Positions 21,561-33,740 of a DNA stretch of 64,000 nucleotides are shown one piece after another. How positions within the stretch are numbered: the first letter of the stretch is position 1; the number at the start of each line of letters is the position of its first letter. The notes under the pieces are model-generated. The model ran no database searches. It was not told the origin of the DNA and worked only from the letters and a program-made list of their open reading frames with translations. The stretch covers positions 248,001 through 312,000 of the forward strand of contig JAGVSM010003431.1 in NCBI GenBank assembly GCA_022494885.1. Direction: 5' to 3'. Made by a program: the position numbers and the translations under genes. This stretch comes from Micrasema longulum. Its lineage: Eukaryota > Arthropoda > Insecta > Trichoptera > Brachycentridae.

Positions 21561-23483
21561 AGAGAACTTGAGATGTCGGAGTGGAGAAATTTTAAAAATA
21601 CAAAATAATACGATACATAAAAATGAAAACAACTTTTTTTTGGCTTAGTTTAATGATCTATTATTATTTTTTATTTTTATATAAAAAAACTACAAAATTT
21701 TCTTACTCTGAGAGCGCCCGCTCATTTTGTTGGCGGTCGATGTTATAATAAAGATTACTTACTGAACATTTTGTACACTAACAGTAAATTCACTTAATAA
21801 ACGACTTATTTATATTATTTACAGCTTGTTTGATTTTTTTTATTATGAAAGCATTTGTTTCTAGTATGTGACAAACCATTAAAGTTGTTTGATAAGAAAA
21901 TTAATAAAGTTAGTGCTTTCAATTTTCAATGATTTTTTGCTGTCGAGATATCCACAATAGGGAAATATAAGATACTACGAATACCGATAAAAATATATGA
22001 AAGGGATTAAGAATAGTTAATTATATTTTTATGGATATTGTGGAGAAATGATTTCTTATATAAATTAAAAAAATAAATTTGATAAAAATACATTGCTAGA
22101 AAAACGCGACGTGTTTGGCCTTGGTTGTTGTGACGTCAAGATTCGTGATAATTTTCGAAACAAATTATAATGGCCAGGAACAAATAAACATGAATTGTGA
22201 CGTATTAGGGCGTGGCCAATGGAATGACCGTTTTTGCGGGAGTTATTTTTTTACTGGACAGAATTTTATAGACCTTAATTACTTTTAAAACTTTTTTTTA
22301 TTATTATAATAATTTTATTGGATAGCGATAGTTTTTCTAGGATTAACTTTTGATTTTAACAATTGCTTTTTAGTAAGCTTGTTTTGATTTTAGATATTTT
22401 GAGTGTCTAGGTCTTTCTTTAATTGCTACCCGAGTTCTAAAACCTATGATTGCATTTGTTTCCACGTTTATTACTCCTCCAAAAAAATGGTTTCCTATGG
22501 CGAGGTTTTCTGATTGATATACTTGCTTCGTAAGATTCTACAAGCGTCTATGTCCATTATCGTTTTAATGATTTTTCCTTTCAAATCAACAGGAAAACTA
22601 TGGAAAATGATAGCTAGGATATTTTATGTTCTTGAAATTTCAATTTTAAAAAATCGAAACGAGGAAATCAACGTTTTCATTAAATATCGTAAATTTAAAT
22701 TTTCCGTAAGATATAAAATATAATATTTTCATAGGGAGAAAAATACAAAAAGTCAATTAATTTTTATTTTGTTCGCAAAGTCGAAATGACTAGGTTATTG
22801 AAATTTCTCGAAAAACGTTTTTGATGAGCGTTTTTGATAAGCTGATTAAATTAAAAACTGAGATTTGGTTAAGTCAATTCATTAAAAAAGACTTATTTAA
22901 TTACTTTCGATTTCTAACTTGTCGATACGAGATGTATTTAAACCGTGACGCATATCGGTCATCTACTAAATTTTTCGAAAAAACAACATTTTAATACTAC
23001 TATATATTATAATTAATATTTTTACTGCATTCTCAGTAAATACTCAATATGGTGACTATATATTAACAGAACGCATTTTCTATTATTATTTTATTATTAA
23101 TTCTTTTTTGTAACCGTATTATATTACATTTTAAAAGTTTTTTTAAAGCAACCTATTATTTTCAATTGAGGGTTTATGTTATACGAGCTAAACCTGGCGA
23201 AGCTTTGCTATTGCTAAATTTGAGAACATACTCGTATAAAGATTAATTGAACAGATTTGAAAGTTTGATATCAATTATTGTATTTAGTCGAAATGAGATA
23301 TGTATGTAGACATGATTATTTTTGTGTTTCGGATTACATAAATTTCGAGGTAAAGACAAAATCGTTTTGCTGTCCCGTTTTCCGCACCTCAAAACTGAAC
23401 CGATTTTATATTTTTTTTAGACAGAGTATCAGAATTATATTTCCTGTATCAGTACCTTTTTTTTAAAACTAGATTTTCAAAAC
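21561..23483. other. No recognised feature
   Basis: Long AT-rich stretch. A somewhat GC-richer patch at 22105-22250 (TTGTTGTGACGTCAAGATTC, GGGCGTGGCCAATGGAATG) is not identifiable. The small frames at 22514-22723 and 23278-23466 (+) look random. Confidence 0.4.
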
Positions 23484-23640
23484 TAGTTATATATGTATAC
23501 CGTGCGCCCGAAAAAAGCAGATAAAACTGCTTTTTAACGGGTTTTTGGATGGTTTTAGTTTCCATAGTAAACATTTTTTCAAAACGAAACAATAAGTATA
23601 CGCCAATGGTAAATATCTATAGTGTGTCAAAAAAAATCAC
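23484..23640 (+). repeat. Possible Helitron-related fragment
   Basis: TATATATGTATACCGTGCGC followed by GGGTTTTTGGATGGTTTTAG recalls the 5' region of the Helitron at 3951 (ATATATGTATAATT; GGGTTTCTGGATGGTTTAAA). No 3' end was found. Confidence 0.3.
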
Positions 23641-23814
23641 TGCTCAAGTACCATAATCTAGAGAGAAAATACGAAAATATGTTAGTATGAAGAAAAGTCG
23701 GACCGCGTTTCCTCTTAAGATGAAACATTATTAAGTATACTTATGAAACTTTACTTGAACATCTTTAATAAAAACCGTTCGGATAAACGTAAAAATATGG
23801 TGTAATTTTTCATT

Positions 23815-24425
23815 AGTAAGAAGGTACCTAGGTACTTGTTTTTATGATTGAATTCCAAAACTTAAAATAATTCGTTTTCAAATATTGAACTTTTGTAGGT
23901 ACCTGGTACTTATTTATGGTTGAATTCCAAAATTTTAAGTAATTAATTTTCAAATATAGAATTATTTTTGCAAATGTCAAACTCTGCTCTTCTCACCAAC
24001 AGTGAGCTATGTATACAGGAATGCGATTTTCAAAAATCTATCGAATGTCAGTTGATATTGTTTTAATATTACCTAAAATCCAGTTTGAAGAAATAAATGT
24101 GTAAAAATTATATGGAATTCAAGAAAATAATCTGATTATGATGCGAAAAAACAAATGTTGTTTGTAAACATTCAATAACAAACTTTTTTATACACTCAAA
24201 AATAACATCTTCGCAATTTTTAATTACATGCATTCTTGACAAATGTAACCCTGGTGATGTATAAAAAAAACATTTACGTTTTTAAATTTTATTAAAGATT
24301 TAAATAGCTATAAATATGCTCTTGGCAAAGATCTACATTTCGCTGAAAATCGCACGTAAATCGGTCGAGTAGTTATTTAGTCCATCGAGGAAACACATAC
24401 AAGCATTGCCTTTTAAATATATAGA
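23815..24425 (-). mobile_element. Helitron-like repeat, 3' end not found
   Basis: Co-linear over about 500 bp with the Helitron at 19667-20469 (AGGTACCTGGTACTT, TTTTTGCAAATGTCAAACTC, GTTGTTTGTAAACATTCAAT, ACATGCATTCTTGACAAATG). The 5' end near 24425 reads TCTATATATTTAAAAGGC on the minus strand. The terminal CTAG side seems lost or diverged. Confidence 0.55.
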
Positions 24426-26021
24426 TAGAAGATAAGACAGATTTTGAAAATTTAATTTAATTTTATTTTCTCTTATTTTATGTTTTGATGTTTGTATACC
24501 TTACTATAGATGTAAAAAATTCAATATAATATTTAAAAGTAAACTTGAGGCAGGGCAAGGCAAACAATATTTATTTAATTTTCCCAATGAAATGGAGAAT
24601 AATAATAAGCCATTGGGTCAGTGATATATTCTACTCCATTATTTTACATCAAATTAGTCAACAATTCACAACATTCTACTGTACACTGCGTAAATATCGC
24701 GAGCGGCTTTAGCAGCTTTATTCCCTCGATTGAACGCGAAAATAAACATGTGTCAAAAATGCTCTCTTTTGTCTGCTTGACATGACATTTTGAAGGTTTT
24801 TCATCATTAAATAACATGTTTAACGTAAAAGTAAACACAATTATTTCTAGTAAAGGTGAAAAAACTTTTTCGAATGGCGAATACCATTTTTACCTTTCCC
24901 CTTTTTTTGCTCTTGGTTCCCATTTTAAAAAATGTGAAAAAAAACGGACACAAAACTTCGTTTTAATAATTTTAAAATGTTGGTGAAATGCGGAAAACAA
25001 ACTAGTGGTATGAGAGTGACGCACCAGAAGAACGAATTAACTATCAATAAGTCCACGACAGCTCGAGTGTTGTTAACTTGTGCGACATTTCCTTACAGTC
25101 TCAGGGTAAGCAACTTTTCTGGAGAACTTTTATGAGTGAATAAACTCGTTGTATCCCGGTGCGAAGTTGTAAAAATCATGAAGTCGACGATAAACGTTTC
25201 TCGTGTCGTATAATGCAGTATAAGATCATAAGTGAATCTTTTAATAAAGCACAAGACTTCATCACGTCACATAACCTCAAAATTGCGGGATGCAATGTTT
25301 CATACATTTTATTTAAGCGTGTGTTCGTATGGTGTTCCTTTATTTAATACGATAACTGTTGTATTACATAATTATGATAATAATAATAAAAACAATAGGT
25401 TATTAACAAAATTACAGTATTTGTATCTACTACATTGTTTATGGTAATATATATCTCTGGATTATGTGTAGTCTGCCTAACTAGATACAACCTGTTTAAG
25501 GGCAGACATTTTTTTGTGTGGAGCTAAATAAACAAAACATGACTACCTATTACTGATTAAAGTATACAATTTTACAGTATTTTTTTATTTTTTTTGAAAT
25601 TGACTTTTTATGAAATTTATTTTAACAAATGTTCTGACTTCTCTGTACTCAGGCCAGTAAACATTTTTAATTGGATTTGGGTCATGATTTACCAATGATC
25701 GGGCAATAAATTGTATATTTTGGGACCCAAAAACCTGAAATTTCTTAGCCAGAATTTAGAGTTTGTAGTGGTGATCAATACTATTTTTTCAAATACGTTT
25801 TGATACCACTAATTAAACTACATTAATGCATTTGATCCAAGATGGCCAACTTATTGAAGAAATTAATCAAACTTCGTTTTAAACTGTACTGTGAAATAGA
25901 AAAAATATAAAAATAATATTGAGAGGCTTATCTATAAAATTGCCCTTTTTACAAAATGGCCAATTTTAACTAAGGGCTGAATTTTAAAATTCAAAATCTT
26001 TTGCGCATTAAAGCAATGTTA
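24426..26021. other. No recognised gene
   Basis: Mostly AT-rich. The interval 24990-25260 is a little richer in GC and carries two overlapping frames (25159-25347, 25232-25447 on +) that I do not recognise. An acceptor-like CCTTACAG at 25092 is present but no convincing exon follows. Confidence 0.4.
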
Positions 26022-26350
26022 TCTTTATGTACATAATTTTTCTGTACGTGTGATGTCACGAAAACTCCTAAACGGCTTGACCGATTTACGTGCGGTTTTG
26101 TTGCATAATAATGTGCTTTGCGCTGCGGATGTTCGTAGATCTTAAAATTTCTAATCTAATCTGTAAAAAAACTGGTTAAGAAGAACTGTATTTGAAAATA
26201 TTCTATTGACCACATCTTTCATTGTAAACTTTTTAAAACAAGTCAAAAATACATCCATCATGCATTAAAAAAAAACAACACAAAGTTTTTTTAACTAACT
26301 GAATAAAAAAGATGTATTTGTTTAAATTTGTTAATGCAACTGATTTTAAA
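26022..26350 (+). mobile_element. Helitron 5' portion
   Basis: Starts TCTTTATGTACATAATTTTT after an A, continues GTGTGATGTCACGAAAACTCC and AAACGGCTTGACCGATTTAC, and then follows the reverse complement of 20330-20469. It is therefore a third copy of that Helitron family, in the opposite orientation. The 3' boundary is not defined. Confidence 0.55.
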
Positions 26351-27275
26351 AAAAAACTTTGACTCATTAATTTTAATAGTCATTAATAATACTTACCTTG
26401 TTAACGTATTGAAAAATAATGCCGGGCAAGTAATAAATACTTTTATGTTCTGAACGAAGTGGACTCGTCAAAACTGGCAGTCATAATAGTTTTACTATGA
26501 AAGGAGTATAAACGTTTTAGTTTTGGATATAAAAGCACGAAATTGCAAGGTGATCGTGATGACCCATTTGGTTCTGTGTAATAATCTATTGTATCTGACC
26601 ATCTATTGATGGCGTAACAAAAATTTATTGAATGCAATGTGCAACTTTGATATCGATCACAATGGCCGAGACTGTTAAAGAAGAAAACTTTTTAGATATA
26701 TTTAATTGAATTATTTAATAAACAAATAAAAAAAGAAGCACTGTGCTGGTTTTGACATGTAGAGCGAATGGACAACAAAAAAACGGCAAAAATTATTTAC
26801 GATTTTTGCGAATGTTTAATTTATTTTATTTATTTAACTTTTTAAACATAATGTTAATTGAACATTGGCGAGCTTATTGCCAAATGATAATTTCTTCCAA
26901 CCAACCAATAAAACAAAAGTTTTATTTTTATAATTAAAGTTACAAAACATATTCAATAGAAAACTACAGTAAAAAAGCTCAAGATATATAAAAATTGAAA
27001 TAAATGTATTTGTGAATAAATTATTTTAAATCAATACCATTACTCTATGGGAAAAAGGAAATAAGAGGAGGAGAAATTAAAATAAAACTAAATAGTTTCA
27101 TGTAAATTACCCTTACACTGTATAATATTCACCAGTCTGAAGATGTTCATTAGAGGGTAAAAGCGCTAATTGGCTAAGTATTTTGAAATTAATACCTTAT
27201 TTGCAAATATAAGTTATTACATCATTACAATGGAATTCCATCAAGAATTGTCAATAAATAATTTGAATAAAAAAA
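26351..27275. other. No recognised feature
   Basis: AT-rich noncoding sequence. The frames at 26443-26637 (-) and 26743-26937 (+) have no recognisable domain. Confidence 0.4.
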
Positions 27276-27352
27276 AAAAATCAAGATACGCTGCGATTGG
27301 TGTACTAATGTAGTGCCCTATGCACCGTTATGTGCGGAAAGGGAATGATGGT
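27276..27352 (+). repeat. SINE family A, 3' fragment
   Basis: ATCAAGATACGCTGCGATTGG, TGTAGTGCCCTATGCACC and GTGCGGAAAGGGAATGATGG match the 3' end of the family A SINEs at 7283 and 35104. The tRNA-like head is missing. Confidence 0.75.
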
Positions 27353-27439
27353 GCTGAATTATGTTATTATCATTTTATTTGAATACTTTATATGGTTCCC
27401 ATTCCATTAAATTAAATCCCAACTAAACACATCAGAAGT

Positions 27440-28070
27440 CCTTCACAGATTGAGGAGTTGTTCTGGACTATAAACTGACAAACAACGAGCATATAAAGAT
27501 AATAAAGTAAATAAATCACTGAAATTACTTGGCTTCATTAACAGAATATCCTTTGATTTTACTTATATCTGCACTACCAAAACTCTTTATTGCTCAACAG
27601 TTTTCCCTCTTCTAGAATATGCCTCTGTGGTCTTTTCTCCATTCTGATTGAATTTGCATTGAATCAGTCCAAAATCGCTTGTTTCGAAAAGGAACGTGAA
27701 TGCTTGGACTAGAGAGAAGTAACTATTCATATGTTGATAGAGTCAATGTTAAATATTTCTCGTCTACAAAAACGTAGAACTAATATTAACTTCATGTATA
27801 TACACGATTTTACGCAATTTTTACACGATTTTACCATATTAATGGTAAAATCGATGTGTCATCAATACTGGGACTGGTAAAATTCTATATTCCGATTCAT
27901 AGGTTGAGAAACAACGAAGTACTGTTCATCGATCAGCATAGAACAGATTATGGCCTTAATTCTTCAATGCCCACATTGACTCAAATGATGTAATATTGTT
28001 AACTGAATACATAATCTGGACTTTTTTGGTTTAAGTTGGTACAGTGATTTAAACGAACACTAAATAAATA
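27440..28070 (+). pseudogene. Jockey/CR1-type LINE reverse transcriptase C-terminal half, decayed
   Basis: With frame changes and stops, 27520-28000 reads KLLGFINRIS, FPLLEYASVVFSP, IESVQNRLFRK and later FRIPRL, HRTDYGLNSSMPTLTQM. In jockey/CR1-type ORF2 proteins these are the segments after the catalytic YADD region. The first is the LGF-NR motif, then the LEY-SVVWSP block, the IE-VQ-RFLR block and the RTNYG block near the end. The catalytic region itself is not present. The 3' UTR of the same LINE probably resumes at 28410 after an RTE fragment. Confidence 0.8.
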
Positions 28071-28094
28071 GTCTATATCTTGTCTTGTTTTGGA

Positions 28095-28409
28095 ATTTGA
28101 GTTCATTTCATTTGGAACATTAGGAACAGAACTAGAATAACGGATATTATGGATCGCGTAGCAGGACTGAAGTGGCAATGGGCAGGACATGTTGCGAGAC
28201 AAGACCCCACAAGATGGACCCCTAAAATTTTAAGATTGAGACTTTGGGAGAATAAGCGAGGCGTCGGAAGACCTAAAAAAAGATGGTCCGACGACATAGC
28301 TACTGTAAGGGGTAAAAATTGGATGCAAGTAGCAACCGACCGAGGAAATGGAAGAATATGGAAGAGGCCTATATCCAGCAGTGGAGGATATAAGGCTGAA
28401 GAAGAAGAA
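28095..28409 (+). pseudogene. RTE-type LINE ORF2 C-terminus
   Basis: An intact frame reads NIRNRTRITDIMDRVAGLKW, then QWAGHVARQDPTRWTPKIL, then GVGRPKKRWSDDIATVRGKN. This is the conserved C-terminal segment of insect RTE elements (WAGHVAR, RW, GRP-KRW-DDI). It ends in AGGATATAAGGCTGAAGAAG with a GAA-type tail at 28397-28409, which is how RTE elements end. It is 5'-truncated to the last ~100 codons. Its frame is uninterrupted, so this insertion is younger than the surrounding LINE. Confidence 0.85.
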
Positions 28410-28545
28410 GATTCTGTTTACATGTCCCTTATGTTCGTTAATGCTCCTTTATTATTTTTAATGTTTTAAACAATTCTTTTATTGTAATATTAATATCCCA
28501 TGAATTGTATAAATGGACAATGTCCGTAAATAAATAAATAAACAC
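28410..28545 (+). repeat. LINE 3' UTR and tail
   Basis: GTTCGTTAATGCTCC, a T-rich stretch, TGAATTGTATAAATGGACAA and TGTCCGTAAATAAATAAATA give a typical jockey/CR1 3' UTR with a TAAA-repeat tail. It is probably the end of the LINE at 27440-28070, separated from it by the RTE fragment. Confidence 0.55.
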
Positions 28546-28739
28546 AGGTCTTTTGGTCTCATGCAGTTTGGACTTACTTACTTTTTTATGTAATTTTTGC
28601 TTTTTTGTAATATGTATAATAAAAAGGTATAATGCACTTCTAAGTCTAGGTGTAAAAAAATATTGATGAAAGTTTTCTTCATTGAAGCGTCAAATCATTA
28701 TTTTGTATTTCCAGCTGAAATAATGGCTTAATTTTTTTT
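28546..28739. other. No recognised feature
   Basis: AT-rich noncoding sequence. Confidence 0.4.
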
Positions 28740-29060
28740 CGCTTTTTGCACTAAAATGCCAACGCTGTATTGTTGCTTTCAATTCATATCTAACGCATTA
28801 TAATGCAACGTTTCTCGTTCCAGAAGGAAATAGAATAATCTCGCGGTAGAATAAAGCGCCCATTGAAAGTTGTAAACATTACGACGACTTACAAATTGGC
28901 ATCAAGTCACTTGCAAATGCCTTACCTTATGTAGAATGAGATTTACAGTTAAAGTATTCAAAATTCGACGACGATATTGAAATTTCCATTGCCTAGATTT
29001 TGCATCTCAAGTCGCAGAATGAATTTAAATATTTCGTACCATTTTAAATTGAAGTGATGC
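28740..29060. other. Island of mixed composition, possible conserved noncoding element
   Basis: Contains ATCTCGCGGTAGAATAAAGC, GACGACTTACAAATTGGC and ATCAAGTCACTTGCAAATGC in otherwise AT-rich DNA. There is no open frame of note on either strand. It could be regulatory. Confidence 0.25.
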
Positions 29061-29429
29061 AAATATATTACGTGACTTTGCGTCTGCAGTATGTAATTTT
29101 CTATTTTGGTATGTAGTTATATATTTTATTTGACGGGTTCGACAATACGCTCACTCATGTTTTCATTGATGTACAGCAAGTGATTGTACTTCTTCTTCCA
29201 AAATATTAAACTCACTGTTTGAAATTTAATCACGATATTTGAAAATATTTGTTGCACAATTTTGCTTCACGACGTCAACTTTACTGAATGGTCACGACGT
29301 GTGACGTGTGAACCCTAAAGTAGTAAGGAAAATAACTAAAAAGCACATTTCGTATTCAGATAAAACGTTATGTCTGATCGTTGGGTCCATAGATATATTA
29401 CATTCAATCTGACATTTTCTTGTCCAAAC

Positions 29430-29690
29430 AAAATGCAATACGGTTAATAGTCCTGTCAATTGGCTCTAACGTGGCTACAAGTAAGTAGCTCTTTTACAAT
29501 ACAGAGCAGTTTTGTAATTCAGCTAGTTAATATGTATTCCGACTAAAATGCAATACGGCTAATCGTCGTGACGATTCTCTCTAACATGGCAACAAGTAAG
29601 TAGCCCTTTTACAATTCGGAGCCGTTTTGTAATTAGGCTAGTGTTTTCCGGATAAAATGATAATCCGGCTGATAGTTTTAATTTTAAAAA
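29430..29690. repeat. Local tandem duplication, about 112-bp unit
   Basis: AAAATGCAATACGG at 29430 and 29545 and a decayed start at 29654 mark two full units and part of a third. The units share GGC.ACAAGTAAGTAGC, TTTTACAAT.C.GAGC and GTTTTGTAATT. No coding function is visible. Confidence 0.75.
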
Positions 29691-29699
29691 CAAAAGGAA

Positions 29700-29880
29700 T
29701 AACCCGCTAAGCCTCTATTAAGAGGTGTGTCAGCAACTGCGATGGAGAGGATATAGAAGGAGGTTTTGAAAAATGTACCACATCACCTAGACCAATTGAG
29801 ATAAAAATCTTTCTTGAAACTGGTGGGAATCAAATCCGCGATGCTAGTTTCACAGTTGGCCGTCTCACTCACGTCTCACA
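29700..29880 (-). repeat. Possible tRNA-headed SINE remnant
   Basis: On the minus strand, GTGAGACGGCCAACTGTG and GATTTGATTCCCACC are spaced like a degenerate A-box and B-box. The other three SINE families here do not match it. The call rests on the B-box alone. Confidence 0.3.
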
Positions 29881-30139
29881 GTTTGAAGACATTTAAATGA
29901 TTTTTTCTTGTGATTGAAAAAAAAAACGTCCTTTTGAGAATACCAAAGATACCTACGTATGGATTGAAAATCACAGTAGATATCGGAATATTAATGAAAT
30001 AATAAGGCGTTTCGAAAAAACCACCTATTTTCAAAAGCCTAAAATAAAAATTACTCGAATTTTATATTACGCTACAAAGTTATCAACTTAAAAACGTTTT
30101 ACGAACAAAAAATAATATATTTCCTAATTTTTATCTTCT

Positions 30140-31180
30140 TCTTCACGTATCATGTCGGGTCTCTGACATCAACGACCACTTATAAGAAAACTTCGTTATC
30201 CTGAGCAGTACAAAACGGCTTCTCCACAGTTCTAATCCTAGCCCACCCTCGAATGTTTCAAAGCCAGGAAAGCTGTTTTCTTCCGACCCCTCAACGTCTC
30301 TAGATCACCCCCTTCATGACAAGCTGAAGTATGGCATATTTAACACCTCTCTACACATGGCCAAATTATGATATCTTACGGAGCTTAACGATATGAAATA
30401 GTTCTCAATTCATATTGGCTCTACGTAATACTTCAATGTCGGTTAGCATATCGGTCCTAGATATTTTTAACGTTCTACGGTGGATCCACATTTCAAATGC
30501 ATTAAGGCGGTTTATAATGTTAACTTTTTTTTTTTTTTTTTAATATATATTTGGACCCCTGTGTTTAGTAGCCTTACGTGTCATGTACAAGGCTAAGGTA
30601 CTCGGAAAAAATCGTTTTTGTTTGTCTTGGAAATGGGATGTTTGATCACTGATTTTGGTTTATTACCTTTATGAGTCCAATCACCATTGTTGCAAAGTTC
30701 AAGAACAATGGCGCGTGATAACTACTTTTAACTACAGTGTGGATATCTGTTGAGGATATTCCACCTTTCCTGCATTCTGCTTCAAGATTATGGCGTTGCA
30801 AACTGAAAAATGGGCACTGAAATAACAGATGTTCGATACTCTGCGAAGAAATATCATCGCATGGACAATAATCATCATTCCTTCCAATATTAACTTTAAG
30901 AGTCCACGCCTCTACACCGTTCAGGAAGACAGACCAACTATAACATTTGACCATTCGTTGTGGTAACGAAAAGCGGATCGTAGCGATAAAACGAATTTCT
31001 TTTAGTTTTGTAATAGGTTTGAACATAGAATTAAGAATGGTCCAGAAGAAGCATAGAATCATATTTGAATACTTCGGACTGTGTCCAATAATTCCCCCTC
31101 TATGCCTCACTTTCGCCGCGCGCATTCGTGAAGTCACCGGGTAATGTTTCTTGATGGGAAAACAAATAATCATAACACAA
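30140..31180 (-). pseudogene. RTE-like LINE ORF2 C-terminal region, interrupted
   Basis: On the minus strand the element reads RMVKCYSWSVFLNGVEAWTL (about 31000-30900), is broken by a 358-bp insertion, and resumes as INRLNAFEMWIHRRTLKISR, TDMLTDIEVLRR and a GRR-SWL-N-R-W segment. This is the usual order at the C-terminus of RTE-type reverse transcriptases (CY-WSVLLYG-E-WTL, then AFEMW-RR-L-ISW, then the basic tail). Several stops lie in the last part. The 3' end GTGGTCGTTGATGTCAGAG is a common RTE 3' feature. Confidence 0.8.
30528..30885 (-). mobile_element. Jockey/I-like LINE 3' end nested in the RTE remnant
   Basis: Ends in poly-A on the minus strand (the T run at 30525-30540). It encodes CPCDDISSQSIEHLLFQCPF just after the junction, a Cys-rich C-terminal motif of the kind found at the end of R1/jockey/I-type ORF2 proteins. 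Flanking direct repeats AATGTTAACTTT (30516-30527) and AATATTAACTTT (30886-30897) are a 12-bp target duplication with one mismatch. The larger open frame 30646-31173 fuses RTE and this LINE by accident. Confidence 0.8.
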
Positions 31181-32864
31181 ATATAATGTTAAAAAAAAAA
31201 AATGTTAATTTCTCAAAAATTTTATTGTACGCGCGGAAATATTGACTAGATAAGTAAAGTGTCATTTAATAAGTGTAATTGAATTAATGAGCTTTTAACT
31301 TAAAATATAAACCAAATTTTATTTGACATAAAACGGATATTTTTATATCATGTTAAATAATATTTGATATTTTAAAGATAATGTCGTTCAAATGTCTCCC
31401 ACGGCGTTTTTAATCCGAGATCTAATTTTAATAAGTTCTTTCATTAGATGAGCAAAGGGTAAAAAAAAATATTACCCTGGCAACACTAACAAAATTTTCA
31501 TTTTGTTTCTTCGACAATCTGACAGATGAAAAACTAATTCAATTTTTGAGTAATGCATTTGCTACTTAAACATTTGTTTGTAAATTACACATAAAATGTG
31601 ATGCCATCCTGTTTCTTTAAGATCCAAGCAGTATTTCTACACTTTAAAAGGACACAACACAGCATAGTTGAATTCAAATCAGGAATTGCGTACTGAGCGA
31701 CGTCTATAAAGAAACTAATGGGTCAAAACGTAAACCTACTTATTTATGAGTAGTTAAGTCGCCTTCTGTTTGATGTGCGTATGCGGTTTCTGGACTATTC
31801 TTAATTCTATGGGTTGGAAATACTTGAAAAAAGGAACAATGATATGAACCTACCTTTGATACGATGAGGGTGTTCTTTAATTTTGGGCACTGGATGATGA
31901 AATTTACTATGAATTGTGTAATGATTTATGATAACTTTAACAACGACGCGCGACGAATCGTAGAATTTTTTGCAATCTAATATAATGTCAAAAATGTTAT
32001 TTGTTTTGTTCCAAATCCAAATCTTCTAATTTCAAATATCTTCTATCTGTAATTTAAGGTAGGTACCAAAAATATGGTTCAAGGGAAGCATGTGAAAGAA
32101 AAGTAATCAGTCAGGAATAATATAGATAAATAATGTTGTTATTTATTAAACAGTTGTCTCAACTAAAAGTTTATATAATCGTCACAAAGAAAATTTTCCA
32201 TTTTGTTAAATGCTGTTAAGGCCGCTTCTATTCTGAATTTCAATTCTAATTTTTATATGCCTAAGTACGTAAATAAAAATACGCTCATCAAATTTAAACA
32301 ATTCAATTCACTAAAGCGTATGTCTAAGAATTGGGATTTGATTTTGAAGAGAAGTAGACGGTAGCAAATATGGATTCCAAATTTCTATCCAAAAATTTGA
32401 ATGAATTTATATTGATTGATGTATTTATAGATTGTGCGCTGTGGTATGTAACTAAAATAGGTCTTAAAATCAATTCCTGCCATAAACATTCTACTGTACT
32501 TCTTCGTTGGTATTTTTTTATAATCTGAGACCAGAAAAGAAAAAAAAATTCGAGTTATTTGTATTAATTACTAAACATTATTAAATATTTGTATATTACC
32601 ATTTACCGACTTTCTATGTCAACCTGTTTTAAAACGTACCTCTACCTTCGTCAGAACACCAATTTAACCAACATGCAAAACCCACTAAACACCTTTACTA
32701 TAGTTGCACAAAAATATATAACCAACTACTCCAAAAATATTTGTTAACTTAAAAATATTAATTTTCTTTCAATATCTGTCTTTCTAATTTTAAATGAAAT
32801 GGTACGTATTTTTAATTTGAATAATGTTTTACCGTTTTCAAAAAACGTAATTTTGAATTCATTT
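31181..32864. other. No recognised feature
   Basis: AT-rich noncoding DNA. It begins with an A run followed by AATGTTAATTTCTC, so the RTE boundary may lie there. Confidence 0.4.
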
Positions 32865-33225
32865 TAAGATCAATATTTTGAATCTATCCAAATTTTTGGA
32901 GACAAGAACTGGATTCAGCCCACTTGGGAATTATTAATATAAATATATTACAGCAGGGACGAAGAATATTTTATTTAAGGATATAAAGAAGTCTAGGCAT
33001 TAACAGGCTTGTTTAAGTGGTACTTTAAACACTGTGTAATAGTCACTATTCTGCCTATGTTTGATCATCTTTTTCCCCCCAATTCCTCCATCTGTTGATC
33101 TTTGTGAAGTTGTTAAATGCGTTTATTTTTTTACTTTTCGTTGGACCTATAGACTTGCCCTTCAAGCCTTCTTTATTCCCTTCTATAGATTGTTCTTCAT
33201 CTCTGTTGTAATATACAAATATTTG
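32865..33225 (+). repeat. FB-family repeat, second subfamily
   Basis: TATCCAAATTTTTGGAGACA, ACTGGATTCAGCCCACTTGG, TATTACAGCAGGGACGAAGA and AAGTCTAGGCATTAACAGGC are in forward order. They are followed by CACTGTGTAATAGTCAC, TTCTGCCTATGTTTGATC and TCCTCCATCTGTTGATC. The sequence then reverses to TTCTTCATCTCTGTTGTAAT at 33190-33215. The ends correspond to the younger copies. Confidence 0.7.
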
Positions 33226-33339
33226 AAACTTTAATTATCTAAGTGTTAAGCGTGTTATCCAGATGTTTATTAAGACGTTTGTGTTATATTTTTTATTTGT
33301 AGTATTCTTTTTTTTATTTTTTATTATTTATTTTATTTA

Positions 33340-33740
33340 GTTCCATGATTAACAGAGTCTTATATATATTTACAACACAATATTTATATCTATACTTATT
33401 CTAACATTATTAATCACTATTATACACTTAATATCCTAATTTATAATATTCACTGTTTCATATGTACATTTTCATGAATTATATTCACTATTTAAACTAT
33501 ATACTACCTAATATTTTCACATTTATACTTTTTACATTTAATTTTAATATATTTACATTTATTTCATTTTTTATGTTTTCTGGCATTTCCTCAAATAATT
33601 GTCTTCCCTTGTACATAAGGCAGTTCTGGGACATTACTTTAATAATATGCATGCTTCCATTTTTTATTATGTTGTATTTCAACTCAACACATGACCTTTG
33701 GCTTCATAGAAATAGCGATATATTTAAATAAAATATATAT
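33340..33740 (-). pseudogene. LINE ORF2 C-terminal fragment
   Basis: The minus frame 33682-33497 reads SQNCLMYKGRQLFEEMPENI and KNEINVNILKLNVKSINVK. The pattern resembles the end of jockey/CR1 ORF2 proteins, where an LFN-LP--IK motif precedes an FK-rich tail. An AT-rich UTR-like stretch follows toward 33340. Only about 60 codons survive. Confidence 0.45.

Noticed and set aside
30646..31173. Apparent 175-codon single protein
   Set aside because: It fuses two LINEs across an insertion junction with a target duplication.
33300..33480. Long terminal repeat or promoter
   Set aside because: The AT-rich tract has TATATA words but no TG...CA ends, no partner repeat and no primer-binding site.
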